64,000 nt of DNA from Variovorax paradoxus (GCF_902712855.1 NZ_LR743508.1:496001-560000); one strand, 5' to 3'. Counted from the first letter of the stretch, positions 33,914 through 42,708 are shown. Notes: generated by a model not told the origin, from the letters alone. Made by a program: numbers and translations.

Positions 33914-34797
33914 GCGGTCTCGAATCCGAAGAAGCGGGCGGGGTTGTCGACAAGAACCTTCTGCCGCGTGGCGGCGTCGGGCGTGAAGCGGTAGAGCAGC
34001 TCGAGCAGCGCGCCCTCGTTGGGCGGCTGCTTCACCGACACGGGGTGCGGCCAGTCGCTGCCCCAGACGCAGCGCTCAGGCGCGGCCTCGATCAGGCGGC
34101 GGGCCAGCGGCACCACGTCGTCCCAGGGTGCGCCGGTCTTCGAGATCTTCTCGGACAGCGACAGCATCACCCAGAAGTTGCCGCGCTCGAACAGCTCGAG
34201 CATCCGCGCGAGGCTCGGGTCGGCATCGCCGCGCGACGGATCGGCGCGGCCCATGTGGTCGAGCAGCACCGGCACGTCGAGCGCCTCGAAGGTCGCGAGC
34301 TGCGCCGCGATGCCGTCGGGCTCGGGCTGCACCTTGACGTACCAGCCGAGTTCCTTGACACGGGCGAAGGCGCGCGCCTGCTCGGCCGCGCTCAGGCTGA
34401 TGCCGAGGCCGCCGCGGGTGAAGCGCGCGCCGCGCACGCCGGCGTCGTGCAGCTTGTGGAGGTAGGCGTCGTCGCGCTCGGTCAGCACGGCGGCGTTGGC
34501 GCAGGCCATGTAGCGGCGCGGGCCGCCGGCGTTGAGGCCTTCGAGCGCATCGAGCACCACCGTGTGGTCGGCGCCGTAGGTGGTGGCCTGCACGATCACG
34601 CCGCGGCCGATGCCGAGCGTGGCGTGCAGCCGCTGGGCCACCTGCCAGGTGGCGGTGGGCATTTCATAGGCGGCGTTGGGCCGCACCGGGTATTGCTCGC
34701 GCGGGCCGAACACGTGGAACTGGCTGTCGCAGGCCAGCGGCGGCGGCAGCGGCACGGGCGCGCGCGGATGAGGGTCGAAGGGAAGGTAGTCGGGCAT
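33910..34797 (-). CDS. Amidohydrolase-2 family (PDC-hydrolase-like)
   Basis: 295-residue TIM-barrel metal-dependent hydrolase of the amidohydrolase-related family 2, the group containing 2-pyrone-4,6-dicarboxylate lactonase (LigI) and decarboxylases. It shows CDSQFHVFGP near the N-terminus (DxH replaced by D-S-Q-F-H, as in LigI-like proteins), VLLDHMGRADPSRGD, and the C-terminal WGSDWPHPV with the conserved aspartate. Start overlaps nothing upstream; its stop overlaps the FAH gene by four bases. It probably opens a lactone or hydrolyses a ring-derived amide early in the same pathway. Confidence 0.85.
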   Translation of the reverse strand: MPDYLPFDPHPRAPVPLPPPLACDSQFHVFGPREQYPVRPNAAYEMPTATWQVAQRLHATLGIGRGVIVQATTYGADHTVVLDALEGLNAGGPRRYMACANAAVLTERDDAYLHKLHDAGVRGARFTRGGLGISLSAAEQARAFARVKELGWYVKVQPEPDGIAAQLATFEALDVPVLLDHMGRADPSRGDADPSLARMLELFERGNFWVMLSLSEKISKTGAPWDDVVPLARRLIEAAPERCVWGSDWPHPVSVKQPPNEGALLELLYRFTPDAATRQKVLVDNPARFFGFETA

Positions 34798-34830
34798 GGG
34801 TTTCCGGTCGGAAGGAACAGGGGACGCGGC

Positions 34831-35262
34831 TCAGGCGATCCAGGCGGTGAAGCTGCACTCGATGAGCTTGCCCATGTCGAGCTCGGGCGCGACGATGGCG
34901 TGGCGCGCGGGCCGCGAGGCGGCGTCGGGGAACATCTCGAGCCAGGGTGCGTTGAGCGCGGGCCGCTGGCTGCGGTCCTTCATCCACACGGTGAGCTTCA
35001 CGATGTCCTGCGTGCTGCCGCCGGCGGCCTCGACGATGCGCCGCACGTTGTCGAGCATGAAGCGGCACTGCGCCTCGATGGTCTCGGCGGGCTTGCCGGT
35101 GGCAGGGTCGTTGCCCTGGATGCTGCCGCTCTCCAGCAGCGGCCCCACGCGGCAGGCCGCGGGAATCGGGTTCTTGTGGCCGAAGCCGTCGACGTACACG
35201 CTGGTGCGCGCGGCCGGCGCGGCGCGCCCGAGAACGGCCATGGGTGCGGTGGGCGTGCTCAT
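34831..35262 (-). CDS. RidA/YjgF-family protein, possible 2-aminomuconate deaminase
   Basis: 143 residues with the RidA core: LLESGSIQGNDPATGKPAETIEAQ, then MLDNVRRIVEAAGGSTQDIVKLTVWM, and the arginine in SRPARHAIV that binds the substrate carboxylate in the family. It is longer than the 128-residue housekeeping RidA and close in length to 2-aminomuconate deaminases of aminophenol pathways, which belong to this family. In an operon with hydratase, aldolase and FAH enzymes, an imine or enamine deaminase role is reasonable. Its start overlaps the stop of the binding-protein gene by four bases. Confidence 0.8.
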   Translation of the reverse strand: MSTPTAPMAVLGRAAPAARTSVYVDGFGHKNPIPAACRVGPLLESGSIQGNDPATGKPAETIEAQCRFMLDNVRRIVEAAGGSTQDIVKLTVWMKDRSQRPALNAPWLEMFPDAASRPARHAIVAPELDMGKLIECSFTAWIA

Positions 35263-36233
35263 TCGGCGGAGATGTTGGATTGCTTGATGACGGGCATCCA
35301 GCGCGCGTCTTCCTGCGTGAGGAAGCGCGCGAACTGCTCGGGCGAGCTGCCGCGGGCCTCGGAGCCCAGCGTCTGGAAGCGGGCCTGCACCGCCTTGTCG
35401 GCCAGGATCTTCTGCAGCGCAGTCGACAGCCGCGCGACGATCTCCTTCGGCGTGCCGTGCGGTGCGAGGACGCCGGTGAAGGTCTCGGTGCTGAAGTCCT
35501 TGAAGCCGGCTTCTTTCAGCGTCGGCACGTCGGGCAGCTGCGGCAGCCGCTTGGGCGAGGTGACGGCGAGCGCGCGCGTGCGGCCCTGCTGGATGAACGG
35601 ACCGGCCACGGAGATCTGGTCGAAGTTGAACTGCACCTGGCCGCCCAGCAGGTCGGTGGTGGCCGGCGCGTTGCCCTTGTAGTGCACCGTGGTCCAGTGC
35701 GCGCCGCTTTCGCGCTGCAGGTATTCGCTCACCAGGTGGTTCTGCGTGCCCGCGCCGGGCGAGGCCATGGTCAGCGTGTTGCCGGGCTTCTTGCCCTCGG
35801 CGACCAGGTCGGCCACCGTCTTGTAGGGGGTCGACGGATGCACCTGCAGCACCAGCGGCGTGAAGGACACCGAGCTGACGGGCGCGAAGTCCTTCTTCCA
35901 GTCGTAGGCGTTGCGCTTGAAGATGGTCGGCGAGAACAGAATCGGCCCGTTCGCGCCCATGAAGAAGGTGTAGCCGTCCGGCGAGGACTTGGCCACGTAC
36001 TCGGCGGCGATCATGCCGCCCGCGCCGGGCCGGTTGTCGACGATGAAGGGCTGCTTGAGCTCAGCCTGCAGCTGCTCGCTGATGATGCGCGCGGCGCCGT
36101 CGACATTGCCGCCCGGCGGGTAGGGCAGCACCAGCTTCACGGGTTTGTCGGGCCAGCCGGACTGTGCCGTGGCGAGCACGGGCGCGAAGGCCGCGCACGC
36201 GGCGACGGCAACGGTGGCGATGAGTTCTTTCAA
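35259..36233 (-). CDS. Bug/TctC-type tripartite tricarboxylate transporter binding protein
   Basis: 324 residues with signal peptide (IATVAVAACAAFAPVLATA) and the Bug core: WPDKPVKLVLPYPPGGNVDG (carboxylate-binding loop), VDNRPGAGGMIAAEYVAKS and TFTGVLAPHGTPKEIV. A TTG start at 36233 is chosen because AAGGAG lies 7 bases ahead; an ATG at 36254 lacks a ribosome binding site. It is the first gene of the catabolic operon, so it probably captures the aromatic or heterocyclic carboxylate that the operon degrades. No TctA/TctB membrane genes are adjacent, which is common for Bug proteins in this bacterial group. Confidence 0.9.
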   Translation of the reverse strand: MKELIATVAVAACAAFAPVLATAQSGWPDKPVKLVLPYPPGGNVDGAARIISEQLQAELKQPFIVDNRPGAGGMIAAEYVAKSSPDGYTFFMGANGPILFSPTIFKRNAYDWKKDFAPVSSVSFTPLVLQVHPSTPYKTVADLVAEGKKPGNTLTMASPGAGTQNHLVSEYLQRESGAHWTTVHYKGNAPATTDLLGGQVQFNFDQISVAGPFIQQGRTRALAVTSPKRLPQLPDVPTLKEAGFKDFSTETFTGVLAPHGTPKEIVARLSTALQKILADKAVQARFQTLGSEARGSSPEQFARFLTQEDARWMPVIKQSNISAE

Positions 36234-36347
36234 GTGATGTCTCCTTGCTTGCATGCCGGCCCCGCAAGTGTGTTGCGCTGTGCACCGGCGACCCATGCAC
36301 TCTAAGAATCCGAGACTGGATGCTGCAACGCAATATGTCCGAGTTGT

Positions 36348-36360
36348 TCCATATGATGGA
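36348..36360. promoter_or_regulatory. Small palindrome in the divergent promoter region
   Basis: TCCAT-ATG-ATGGA is a perfect 5+5 inverted repeat in the 204 bases between the Bug-protein operon and the flavin-reductase/IclR operon. IclR regulators bind short palindromes of this size, and an IclR gene lies in the divergent operon. Binding by that protein is inference. Confidence 0.35.
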
Positions 36361-36437
36361 CGTTTTCGACAAGTCCGCAGATGCCGTCTCAGAGGCGCTG
36401 CGGACAATCGAGCCTCTGCCACCAAGGAAGGCCCCTC

Positions 36438-37070
36438 ATGTTTCTCGATGCCGGCGACCTGTCGCCCGAAGCCACCTACCGCCTGATGAGCGGCATCGTC
36501 GTGCCGCGCCCGATCGCGTGGATCACCACGCTGTCGGACACCGGCGTGGTCAACCTCGCACCGTTCTCCTGCTTCACCTTCGTGTCGAACAAGCCGCCGA
36601 TGCTGGGCGTGAACGTGGGCCGCAAGGCCGGCCGGCGCAAGGACACCGGCGCCAACATCCACGCGCTGGGCGAGTTCGTGGTGAACATCGGCGACGCCTC
36701 GCAGATGGTGGCCATCCACGAGAGCAGCGCGGAGCACGCGCCCGACGTCAGCGAGACCGAGCTGCTCGGCCTCGGCACCCTCCCCTGCACCACGGTGCGG
36801 GTGCCGCGCCTGGCGGACGCACCGGTGAGCATGGAGTGCCGGCTGGAGCGCGTGATCTCCTTCGGCAAGACCGGCGCGGAGTTCATCGTGGGCGAGGTCA
36901 CGGCCTTTCACATCCGCGACGGCCTGATGCACGACGGCAAGGTCGACACGCGCGCCCTCGACCCCGTGTGCCGCATCGGCGGCCCGAACTACGCCACGCT
37001 GGGCGAGATCGTCACGCTGCGCGGCATGCAGCAGACGCCCAAGGCGGTGATGGATGGCGGCGGCAGATAG
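36438..37070 (+). CDS. Flavin-reductase-like (DIM6/NTAB) domain protein
   Basis: 210-residue FMN-binding split-barrel protein. PRPIAWITTLSDTGVVNLAPFSCF is the family's N-terminal FMN motif, and NKPPMLGVNVG and DTGANIHALGEFVVNI follow in order. Members reduce flavin for two-component monooxygenases or bind FMN as esterase-like enzymes. It is divergent from the catabolic operon and overlaps the IclR gene by 17 bases, so it is probably part of the same pathway, perhaps feeding reduced flavin to a hydroxylase encoded elsewhere. Start 36438 follows AAGGAAG. Confidence 0.82.
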   Translation: MFLDAGDLSPEATYRLMSGIVVPRPIAWITTLSDTGVVNLAPFSCFTFVSNKPPMLGVNVGRKAGRRKDTGANIHALGEFVVNIGDASQMVAIHESSAEHAPDVSETELLGLGTLPCTTVRVPRLADAPVSMECRLERVISFGKTGAEFIVGEVTAFHIRDGLMHDGKVDTRALDPVCRIGGPNYATLGEIVTLRGMQQTPKAVMDGGGR

Positions 37071-37932
37071 ATCGGCCGACACGGACTCCGGCACGGCCGG
37101 CGCGCAGAGCGTGCGCCGCGCGCTGGCGGTGCTGCGCGTGCTGGCCACCGGCCAGGAGCGTGGCGTGCGGCTGACCGACGTGGTCAACCACACCGGCCTC
37201 AACCGGCCCACGGTGCACCGCATCCTGCGCGTGCTGGTGGAGGAAGGCGCGGTCGAGCAGGACCCGGCCACGCGCCGCTACCTGGTCGGCGGCGAGGTCT
37301 CGCTGCTGGGGCTGGCGCGCTCGAGCCGCTTTCCCATTCGCGCGATCGCCGAGCCGCATCTTCGGCACCTGAGCGAAAGCCTGGGCGACACGGCCTTCCT
37401 CACCATCCGCAACGGCACCGATTCGGTCTGCATCGACCGGCGCGCCGGCAGCTTTCCGGTGAAGGTGCTGTCGATCGAGATCGGCGCGCGGCGGCCACTG
37501 GGGGTGGGCGTGAGCGGACTGGTGCTGCTCGCCTCGTTGCCGCCCGACGAGGCGGCCGAGGTGGTGCGGCGCAACGCGCGGCGGCTGGAAGCCCTGCGCA
37601 TCGATCCTGCGGAACTGCTGGCTCGCGCGGTGCGCGTCAGCCGGGACGGCTATGCCTATGCGCCGGTGGGCGTGGTGCCCGGCTCACGCGCGGTGGCGGT
37701 GCCGGTGTGCCTGGCCGACGGCCGCACCGTGGCAGGGCTGGCGATCGCCACCATCACCGAGCGCCTCCCCGATGCGCGGCTTGAGACCGTGGTCGCGCAG
37801 ATGCGTGAGCGAGCGCGGCTGATCGGCGCGCAGGCGGCGGAACTCGCTCATCGCAAGTCGGTACGGCGCACTTCGGTTGCGTTTTCGGGCGCGTCGTCTT
37901 CCAGCAGCAGGGACGCCTCGTCGCGCCAGTAG
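37054..37932 (+). CDS. IclR-family transcriptional regulator
   Basis: 292 residues. N-terminal winged helix residues 15-75 (SVRRALAVLRVLATGQERGV, TGLNRPTVHRILRVLVEEG) and the GAF-like IclR effector domain (FPIRAIAEPHLRHLSESLGDTAFLT, RRPLGVGVSGLVLLASLPPDE). It overlaps the flavin-reductase gene and is the natural local regulator of both divergent operons, responding to an aromatic acid or catabolite. Its last 28 codons run antisense to the small oxidoreductase-like gene, an 85-base convergent overlap; the C-terminal serine-rich tail is not part of the conserved domain. Confidence 0.88.
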   Translation: MAAADRSADTDSGTAGAQSVRRALAVLRVLATGQERGVRLTDVVNHTGLNRPTVHRILRVLVEEGAVEQDPATRRYLVGGEVSLLGLARSSRFPIRAIAEPHLRHLSESLGDTAFLTIRNGTDSVCIDRRAGSFPVKVLSIEIGARRPLGVGVSGLVLLASLPPDEAAEVVRRNARRLEALRIDPAELLARAVRVSRDGYAYAPVGVVPGSRAVAVPVCLADGRTVAGLAIATITERLPDARLETVVAQMRERARLIGAQAAELAHRKSVRRTSVAFSGASSSSSRDASSRQ

Positions 37933-38117
37933 TTCACCGCTGCGAGCCAGCCTTCCCATACGCAGCCGTTGCAGCCGCGCCCGCAGCAGGTGGTGGGCTC
38001 TGGCGGCGGCGGGCGCAGCGCGACACCGTGCGCGTCGAGCAAGGCCTGCACGCGCGCGATCAGCGCCTGCGCGCCGGCAAGGTTCGTGGGGTCGGGCAAC
38101 CGTTCGATCGGATTCAT
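37848..38117 (-). CDS. Small oxidoreductase-like domain protein
   Basis: 89 residues containing the short cysteine motif PPPPEPTTCCGRGCNGCVWE (residues 36-55) of the Oxidoreductase-like family, thought to bind a metal or take part in redox chemistry. The rest is a W/Y-containing helix and acidic tail. It is the third gene of a tightly coupled operon: its ATG overlaps the stop of the histidine kinase gene by four bases. Function unproven; the link with the two-component system is positional. Confidence 0.75.
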   Translation of the reverse strand: MNPIERLPDPTNLAGAQALIARVQALLDAHGVALRPPPPEPTTCCGRGCNGCVWEGWLAAVNYWRDEASLLLEDDAPENATEVRRTDLR

Positions 38118-39481
38118 GAAGGAAGCGCCGATTCTCGGGTCTCGAGGTTCAGTTCCAGCCGCATCTTCGCGCCACCCGATTCGCTCGACCCGATCGTGAG
38201 CTGCCCGCCATGCAGGCGCGCGACTTCGGCCACCAGGTGCAGGCCGAGCCCCGCGCCGCGTCCCCGGGGCACCAGGCGGTGGAACGGCGCCACCACGCGT
38301 TCGCGATCGGCCTCCGGAATGCCCGGTCCCGAGTCGAGCACCTCGAAACCCGAAGGCTCCCAGAGGCGTACCTCGATGTCGCAGCCCTGTCCGCCGTGCT
38401 CGATCGCGTTCTGGATCAGGTTCGTGAGCGCGCGCTCGAGCGAGGGCGCGTCGCCGCGCACCCACAGGGGCCGCGGTGCGTCGACCGACAGCGTGCAGCG
38501 GTTCAGGATGGCCAGTGGCGCGATGTCGCCGGCCACGCGCTCGCACAGCGCCTTCAGGTCGACGGGCTCATGGTCGTGCAGCACGATGCGGTCCAGCCGC
38601 TGCAGGTCGAGCAGTTGCTCGGCCAGCGTGGCGAGCCGCGCCGAGGCCTGCATCAGCTTCACCTTGGGCGCGTCGCCGGGCAGTCCCTCGATGTGGATCT
38701 GCAGGGTGGTGATCGGCGTGCGCAGCTCGTGCGCGGCGTCGGCGAGAAAGCGTTCCTGCCGGTCGTAGCCTTCGTTGAGGCGGTCGAACGCGCGATTCAC
38801 CGCGTTCACCAGCGGCCGGATCTCGCTCGCCACGTTGGCCAGCGGCAACCGCGTGGTGCGCTCGTGCACGTCGATGCTCTCCGCATGGCCGGCCGTGGCC
38901 ACCACGCCCTTCAGGCCGCGCTTCACCACGAACGGCGTCGCCAGGATCACGCCGAGGCAAGTCACCAGCGCCATCGGCGCCACCAGGAACAGGAACACCA
39001 GCCCTGTGCCCTTCAGCGTGTTCTTCATCGTGAGCGGGGCACCGGTGCGCGCCATCACGTCGAGCGGCCCCGCCGCGGTGTCCATGCGCTCGAACCGGGC
39101 CTTGGGCTGCGTGTTGTCGTTGGCTGGCTCGATGGACATGCGCGAGAGGCCGTCGAACGAGTTCATCAGCGTGTCGTACCTCGGCGGCACCTCGCCGTGG
39201 CGCACCTCGTTGCCTGCGGGGTCGCGCGCGATGAACCAGAACGACGCGTCGGCCTCCGCCAGGCGCTTCAGCTCCGCCGTCTGTTCCATGACCAGCTTGC
39301 CGCCCGCATCGCGCGCCGCCGCACGCTGGATCACTGCCACCGTCTCCTGCCCCGTCTCGTCGACCACGCGGCCGAGCACCCACGCGAGGCCGATGAAGCC
39401 GCCCAGCACCAGCGAGCCGACCACCACCTGCAGCAGGATCAGGCTCCAGATGAGTTGCCAGCGCAGCGAACTCAGCGTCAT
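38114..39481 (-). CDS. Sensor histidine kinase (QseC/PmrB type)
   Basis: 455 residues: transmembrane helix about residues 10-35, a periplasmic sensor region to about 165, second membrane helix (VFLFLVAPMALVTCLGVIL), HAMP-like linker, then the kinase. H-box FLADAAHELRTPITT, N-box LTNLIQNAIEHGG, DSGPGIP and GAGLGLHLVAEV (G2) are all present. Its start overlaps the response regulator gene by four bases and its end overlaps the small oxidoreductase-like gene. Stimulus unknown; the periplasmic part has no recognised fold here. Confidence 0.9.
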   Translation of the reverse strand: MTLSSLRWQLIWSLILLQVVVGSLVLGGFIGLAWVLGRVVDETGQETVAVIQRAAARDAGGKLVMEQTAELKRLAEADASFWFIARDPAGNEVRHGEVPPRYDTLMNSFDGLSRMSIEPANDNTQPKARFERMDTAAGPLDVMARTGAPLTMKNTLKGTGLVFLFLVAPMALVTCLGVILATPFVVKRGLKGVVATAGHAESIDVHERTTRLPLANVASEIRPLVNAVNRAFDRLNEGYDRQERFLADAAHELRTPITTLQIHIEGLPGDAPKVKLMQASARLATLAEQLLDLQRLDRIVLHDHEPVDLKALCERVAGDIAPLAILNRCTLSVDAPRPLWVRGDAPSLERALTNLIQNAIEHGGQGCDIEVRLWEPSGFEVLDSGPGIPEADRERVVAPFHRLVPRGRGAGLGLHLVAEVARLHGGQLTIGSSESGGAKMRLELNLETRESALPS

Positions 39482-40164
39482 TGCGCGGGCGGCTGTGCCG
39501 CGCAGATCAGGTAGCCCACGCCGCGGATGGCATGGATCTCGACCTGCGCTCCGGCCTTGTCGAGCTTGGAGCGCAGGCGCGAGACGTGCGTGTCGAGCGC
39601 GTTCGACTGGATCTCGTCCTGGTGCCCGTACACGCGGTCCTGCATGGCCTCACGCAGCACGGTGCGGCCGCGGTGCTCGAGCAGCGCCTCGAGCACCAGC
39701 AGCTCTCGGCGCGGCAGCGTGATGCTCGCGTCGCCCACGTGGGCCTGCCGCATCTGATGGTCGAAGCGCAGCAGGCCCAGCGTCATGACGAGGTTCGCGC
39801 GGACCGCGGGACGCCGCGCCAGCGCGCGCACGCGCGCCATCAGCTCGTCCATGGAAAAGGGCTTGGCAAGGTAGTCGTCGGCGCCGCCGTCGAGGCTCAG
39901 CACGCGTTCGGCCACATCGCTCATGGCCGTGAGCACCAGCACCGCGGCGGCGATGCTGTTCTGCCGGAGGAATGCCACGAGCGATAGGCCGTCGCCATCG
40001 GGCAGGCCGCGGTCGAGCACGATCACGTCGTGCTGCGCCGACAGCGCCGCCTCCTCGGCTTCGCGCAGCGAGCTCGCCACGTCGACCACCATCTGGTTCT
40101 GACGCAACGCCGACGCGAGGGCCTGCGCCAGGTCGGCTTCGTCTTCGACGAGCAGGATTCTCAT
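39478..40164 (-). CDS. OmpR-family response regulator
   Basis: 228 residues. Receiver domain 1-115 with acidic pocket EDE (residues 7-9), phosphoacceptor D51 in IVLDRGLPDGDG and K in DDYLAKPFSM; winged-helix output domain about 125-222 ending in THVSRLRSKLDKAG and IRGVGYLI. First gene of the operon RR-kinase-oxidoreductase-like. The divergent PAP2 phosphatase gene begins 95 bases away and could be a target. Confidence 0.92.
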   Translation of the reverse strand: MRILLVEDEADLAQALASALRQNQMVVDVASSLREAEEAALSAQHDVIVLDRGLPDGDGLSLVAFLRQNSIAAAVLVLTAMSDVAERVLSLDGGADDYLAKPFSMDELMARVRALARRPAVRANLVMTLGLLRFDHQMRQAHVGDASITLPRRELLVLEALLEHRGRTVLREAMQDRVYGHQDEIQSNALDTHVSRLRSKLDKAGAQVEIHAIRGVGYLICAAQPPAQ

Positions 40165-40258
40165 GGGCTGCGGTGGCGGATGTGAGTAGGGCGGATGCGT
40201 GAAACGGGGCCGGTCATTCTAGGAGAGGGCCCCTTGCGGAAGACGCAATGTTCACGCA

Positions 40259-41005
40259 ATGCAGGCCCCTAAGCTGGGTCGCTTCCTTTCTCCGAAAGCA
40301 GCATCGGTGACCTCCCGCCCGGCGACACATTCCCTCCTGCCTTCCGCGAGCCCCGTGCCCTGGTACATGGCGCTGGGCCAGCGCATCGCGACGCTCTGGG
40401 TGGTCAAGATGTTCGGCACCACGCTCGGCATCTCGGGCTTCTTCGTCGTGTACTTCTGGGTGATGCACAACCCGCTGCGGGAGCCGACGGTGATGCCGCT
40501 CACGCCGCTGGACCACTGGGTCGGCGTGAACGACGAAGCCATGATGCTCTACGGCTCGCTGTGGTTCTACATCTCGCTCGCGCCGGCGTTCGCGAAGGAC
40601 AAGGCCGAGCTCCTGGCCTGCGCGCGCGACGCCGCGCTGATGGCCGTCGTCGGCCTGCTGGTGTTCTGCCTGTTCCCGACCGCGGTGCCGGCGTTCGCGG
40701 TCGACTGGTCGCAGTACCCGTCGCTCCAGTTCCTCAAGGCGACCGACGCAGGAGGCAATGCGTTCCCGTCGCTGCACGTCGCCTTCGCGGTGTTCTCGGC
40801 GATGGTGCTGGCGCGGCAGCTGCGCAGCGTCCGCGCGCCCGCCTGGGTGCGCGCGCTGAACCTGCTGTGGGCACTGGGCATCGTCTACTCGACGCTCGCC
40901 ACGCGCCAGCACGTGCTGCTCGACGTGCTCGGCGGCACGCTGCTCGCGTTCGCGGTGGGCTGGGCCGGCAACACGCGCGGCCGGCTCGTGTGGAAAGAGG
41001 CCTGA
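40259..41005 (+). CDS. PAP2-superfamily membrane phosphatase
   Basis: 248 residues with six hydrophobic helices. The acid-phosphatase triad motifs are seen in the inositolphosphotransferase-like form: NAFPSLHVAF (second motif with histidine) and STLATRQHVLLDVLGG (third motif, nucleophile histidine and supporting aspartate). The first K-x-x-x-x-x-x-R-P motif is not clear, as in the PAP2_3/AUR1-like branch. A lipid phosphate phosphatase or phosphotransferase of the inner membrane is likely. Start 40259 is the first ATG; a start about 30 residues later is possible. Divergent from the QseB-like regulator. Confidence 0.8.
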   Translation: MQAPKLGRFLSPKAASVTSRPATHSLLPSASPVPWYMALGQRIATLWVVKMFGTTLGISGFFVVYFWVMHNPLREPTVMPLTPLDHWVGVNDEAMMLYGSLWFYISLAPAFAKDKAELLACARDAALMAVVGLLVFCLFPTAVPAFAVDWSQYPSLQFLKATDAGGNAFPSLHVAFAVFSAMVLARQLRSVRAPAWVRALNLLWALGIVYSTLATRQHVLLDVLGGTLLAFAVGWAGNTRGRLVWKEA

Positions 41006-41052
41006 ATACGGTACAAAGCGCGAGGCACAACAACACCAGGCACTCTCGAATC

Positions 41053-41733
41053 ATGGCCGACGACATCGCCGCCGCGCTGCGCATCGAACGCGTCGCGCTG
41101 GACACGGACCACCTGCAGTTGACGCTCTCCAACGGCAGCGAACACAGCCGGCCCTATCGCCTGCACAGCGTGCTGCAAAAGGCGACCTCCGCGCAGCGCG
41201 CGCAATGGGTGCTGGTCGACGGGGGCTGCGGCATCGCCTGGCCCGCGCTGGCGAATTCCGGCGAGGCCGGCCTGATCAACATGTACGACGTGGCCTGGGA
41301 GGCGTCGTACGACGCGGCGATGGACTTGCTCAAGGAAGCCGGCTGGAAGCTCGACGCCCTGCCTTCGCGCGAGCAGGACCTGTGCGCGCTGTGGCGGCTC
41401 GAAGCCGACATGAACAACGGCGGCTTCATCCAGTTCTTCGGCAACTGGGGTGAAGCCAACTGCCGGATCGCACTGGACGCTCTGCGAAAGATCGGCGCGC
41501 ACCAGGCGCTGGCCATCGTGCAGCGGCAGCGCGACATCCTGCAGCGGCTGGAAGACGACCCCCGGCTGGAATCCATGCAGGACATCTACCGCTTGCTGAC
41601 CGAAGCGGAAAGCGAGGAACTCGAAGAACTGGACCAGGCCTTCTGGGAGTACCCCGACCGGCTGGCACCGTTGGGGTTGGCGTGCTACGGGCTGACGCCC
41701 GGCTCGCCGCTTGCAGGGGTCGCACGCCCCTGA
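41053..41733 (+). CDS. DUF4375 (DMP19-like) protein with N-terminal DUF2442-like part
   Basis: 226 residues. The first 75 residues look like the small DUF2442-type beta domain (LQLTLSNGSEHSRPYRLHSVLQKAT, VDGGCGIAWPAL) and residues 95-210 resemble DUF4375 (ALWRLEADMNNGGFIQFFGNWG, RKIGAHQALAIV), a module found in proteins of unknown, often DNA-mimic-like or immunity-like, function. The protein is acidic. It follows the PAP2 gene by 47 bases. Function unknown. Confidence 0.7.
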   Translation: MADDIAAALRIERVALDTDHLQLTLSNGSEHSRPYRLHSVLQKATSAQRAQWVLVDGGCGIAWPALANSGEAGLINMYDVAWEASYDAAMDLLKEAGWKLDALPSREQDLCALWRLEADMNNGGFIQFFGNWGEANCRIALDALRKIGAHQALAIVQRQRDILQRLEDDPRLESMQDIYRLLTEAESEELEELDQAFWEYPDRLAPLGLACYGLTPGSPLAGVARP

Positions 41734-41811
41734 GCGCGAAGCACGCGGCCCGCGATTCGCTTCAGGCGGGCCGGGCCGGTCGGAGGATGGAAGCTAGCGG
41801 CTCTGTCCGGA

Positions 41812-42708
41812 TCACCAGAAGATCCAGAGCGCAAGGCCGCCGAAGATGGCCCACTTCACGAGGTAGTAGACCCGCTTGTCCCACGCCTTCAGGCGCTTGC
41901 CGACCACGCGGATCTGGTAGATGTACTTGAATGCGCGGTTGATGCCGCCGGTCTTGTCGCCCGCGTCGTTGGGCGACGCCGCCGCGGCCAGCAGGTTCTT
42001 GGCGAACCAGCGGTTCACGGCACTGGCCCAGCGGTACTTCAGCGGACGCTCGATGTCGCAGAACAGGATCACGCGGTCGTGGTCGGTCGTGTTCTCGGCG
42101 TAGTGGATGAAGGTCTCGTCGAACACCACGGCCTCGCCGTCGCGCCAGTGGTAGCGCTGGCCGTCCACGTCGATGTAGCAGCCCTCGACGCCAGGCGTCC
42201 ACAGCCCCAGGTGATAGCGCAGCGAACCGGCGAAGGGGTCGCGGTGGCGCACCAGGCGGCTGCCCGGGGGCAGCTCGGCGAACATCGCGGCCTTGATGGT
42301 GCCGATGCCCTTGAGCAGTTCGGTGGTGCGCGGGCACAGCACGGCGGCCGAGGGGTGCGCCTCGTCGTACCACTTCAGGTAGAAGCGCTTCCAGCCGCTC
42401 TTGAAGAACGAGTTGAAGCCCACGTCGTTGAACTGGCTCGAGGCCTTGATGCTGCCGCCGTTGCGCATGGCGAGCGCTTCCTCGCGGATCACCTCCCAGT
42501 TCTCCTCGAGGATGCGCATCTCGGGGAACTGCGCGGGCGACAGGTACGGCGTACCCGGCACCTTCGAGAAAAGGTACATGAAGACGTTCAGCGGCGCCAG
42601 GAAGGTCGAGTGATCAGAGAGCTGTCTGAAGAAACGATGCCGCACCTGGCCGCGGAAATGAACGTAGAGCGCGCTGAGCGCGAAGATGGCAAGAATGACC
42701 CACTTCAT
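41812..42708 (-). CDS. lpxO: Lipid A hydroxylase LpxO
   Basis: 298-residue Fe(II)/2-oxoglutarate dioxygenase of the aspartyl/asparaginyl beta-hydroxylase family that adds a 2-hydroxyl group to a lipid A acyl chain on the cytoplasmic side of the inner membrane. An N-terminal membrane helix (VILAIFALSALYVHF) and a second near the C-terminus (WAIFGGLALWIFW) flank the catalytic domain, where RHRDPFAGSLRYHLGL gives the first iron ligands and FIHYAENTTDHDRVILFCDIERP the distal histidine and 2-oxoglutarate arginine. Downstream (104 bases) of a PmrAB/QseBC-like two-component system on the same strand, so envelope-stress control is plausible. Confidence 0.93.
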   Translation of the reverse strand: MKWVILAIFALSALYVHFRGQVRHRFFRQLSDHSTFLAPLNVFMYLFSKVPGTPYLSPAQFPEMRILEENWEVIREEALAMRNGGSIKASSQFNDVGFNSFFKSGWKRFYLKWYDEAHPSAAVLCPRTTELLKGIGTIKAAMFAELPPGSRLVRHRDPFAGSLRYHLGLWTPGVEGCYIDVDGQRYHWRDGEAVVFDETFIHYAENTTDHDRVILFCDIERPLKYRWASAVNRWFAKNLLAAAASPNDAGDKTGGINRAFKYIYQIRVVGKRLKAWDKRVYYLVKWAIFGGLALWIFW

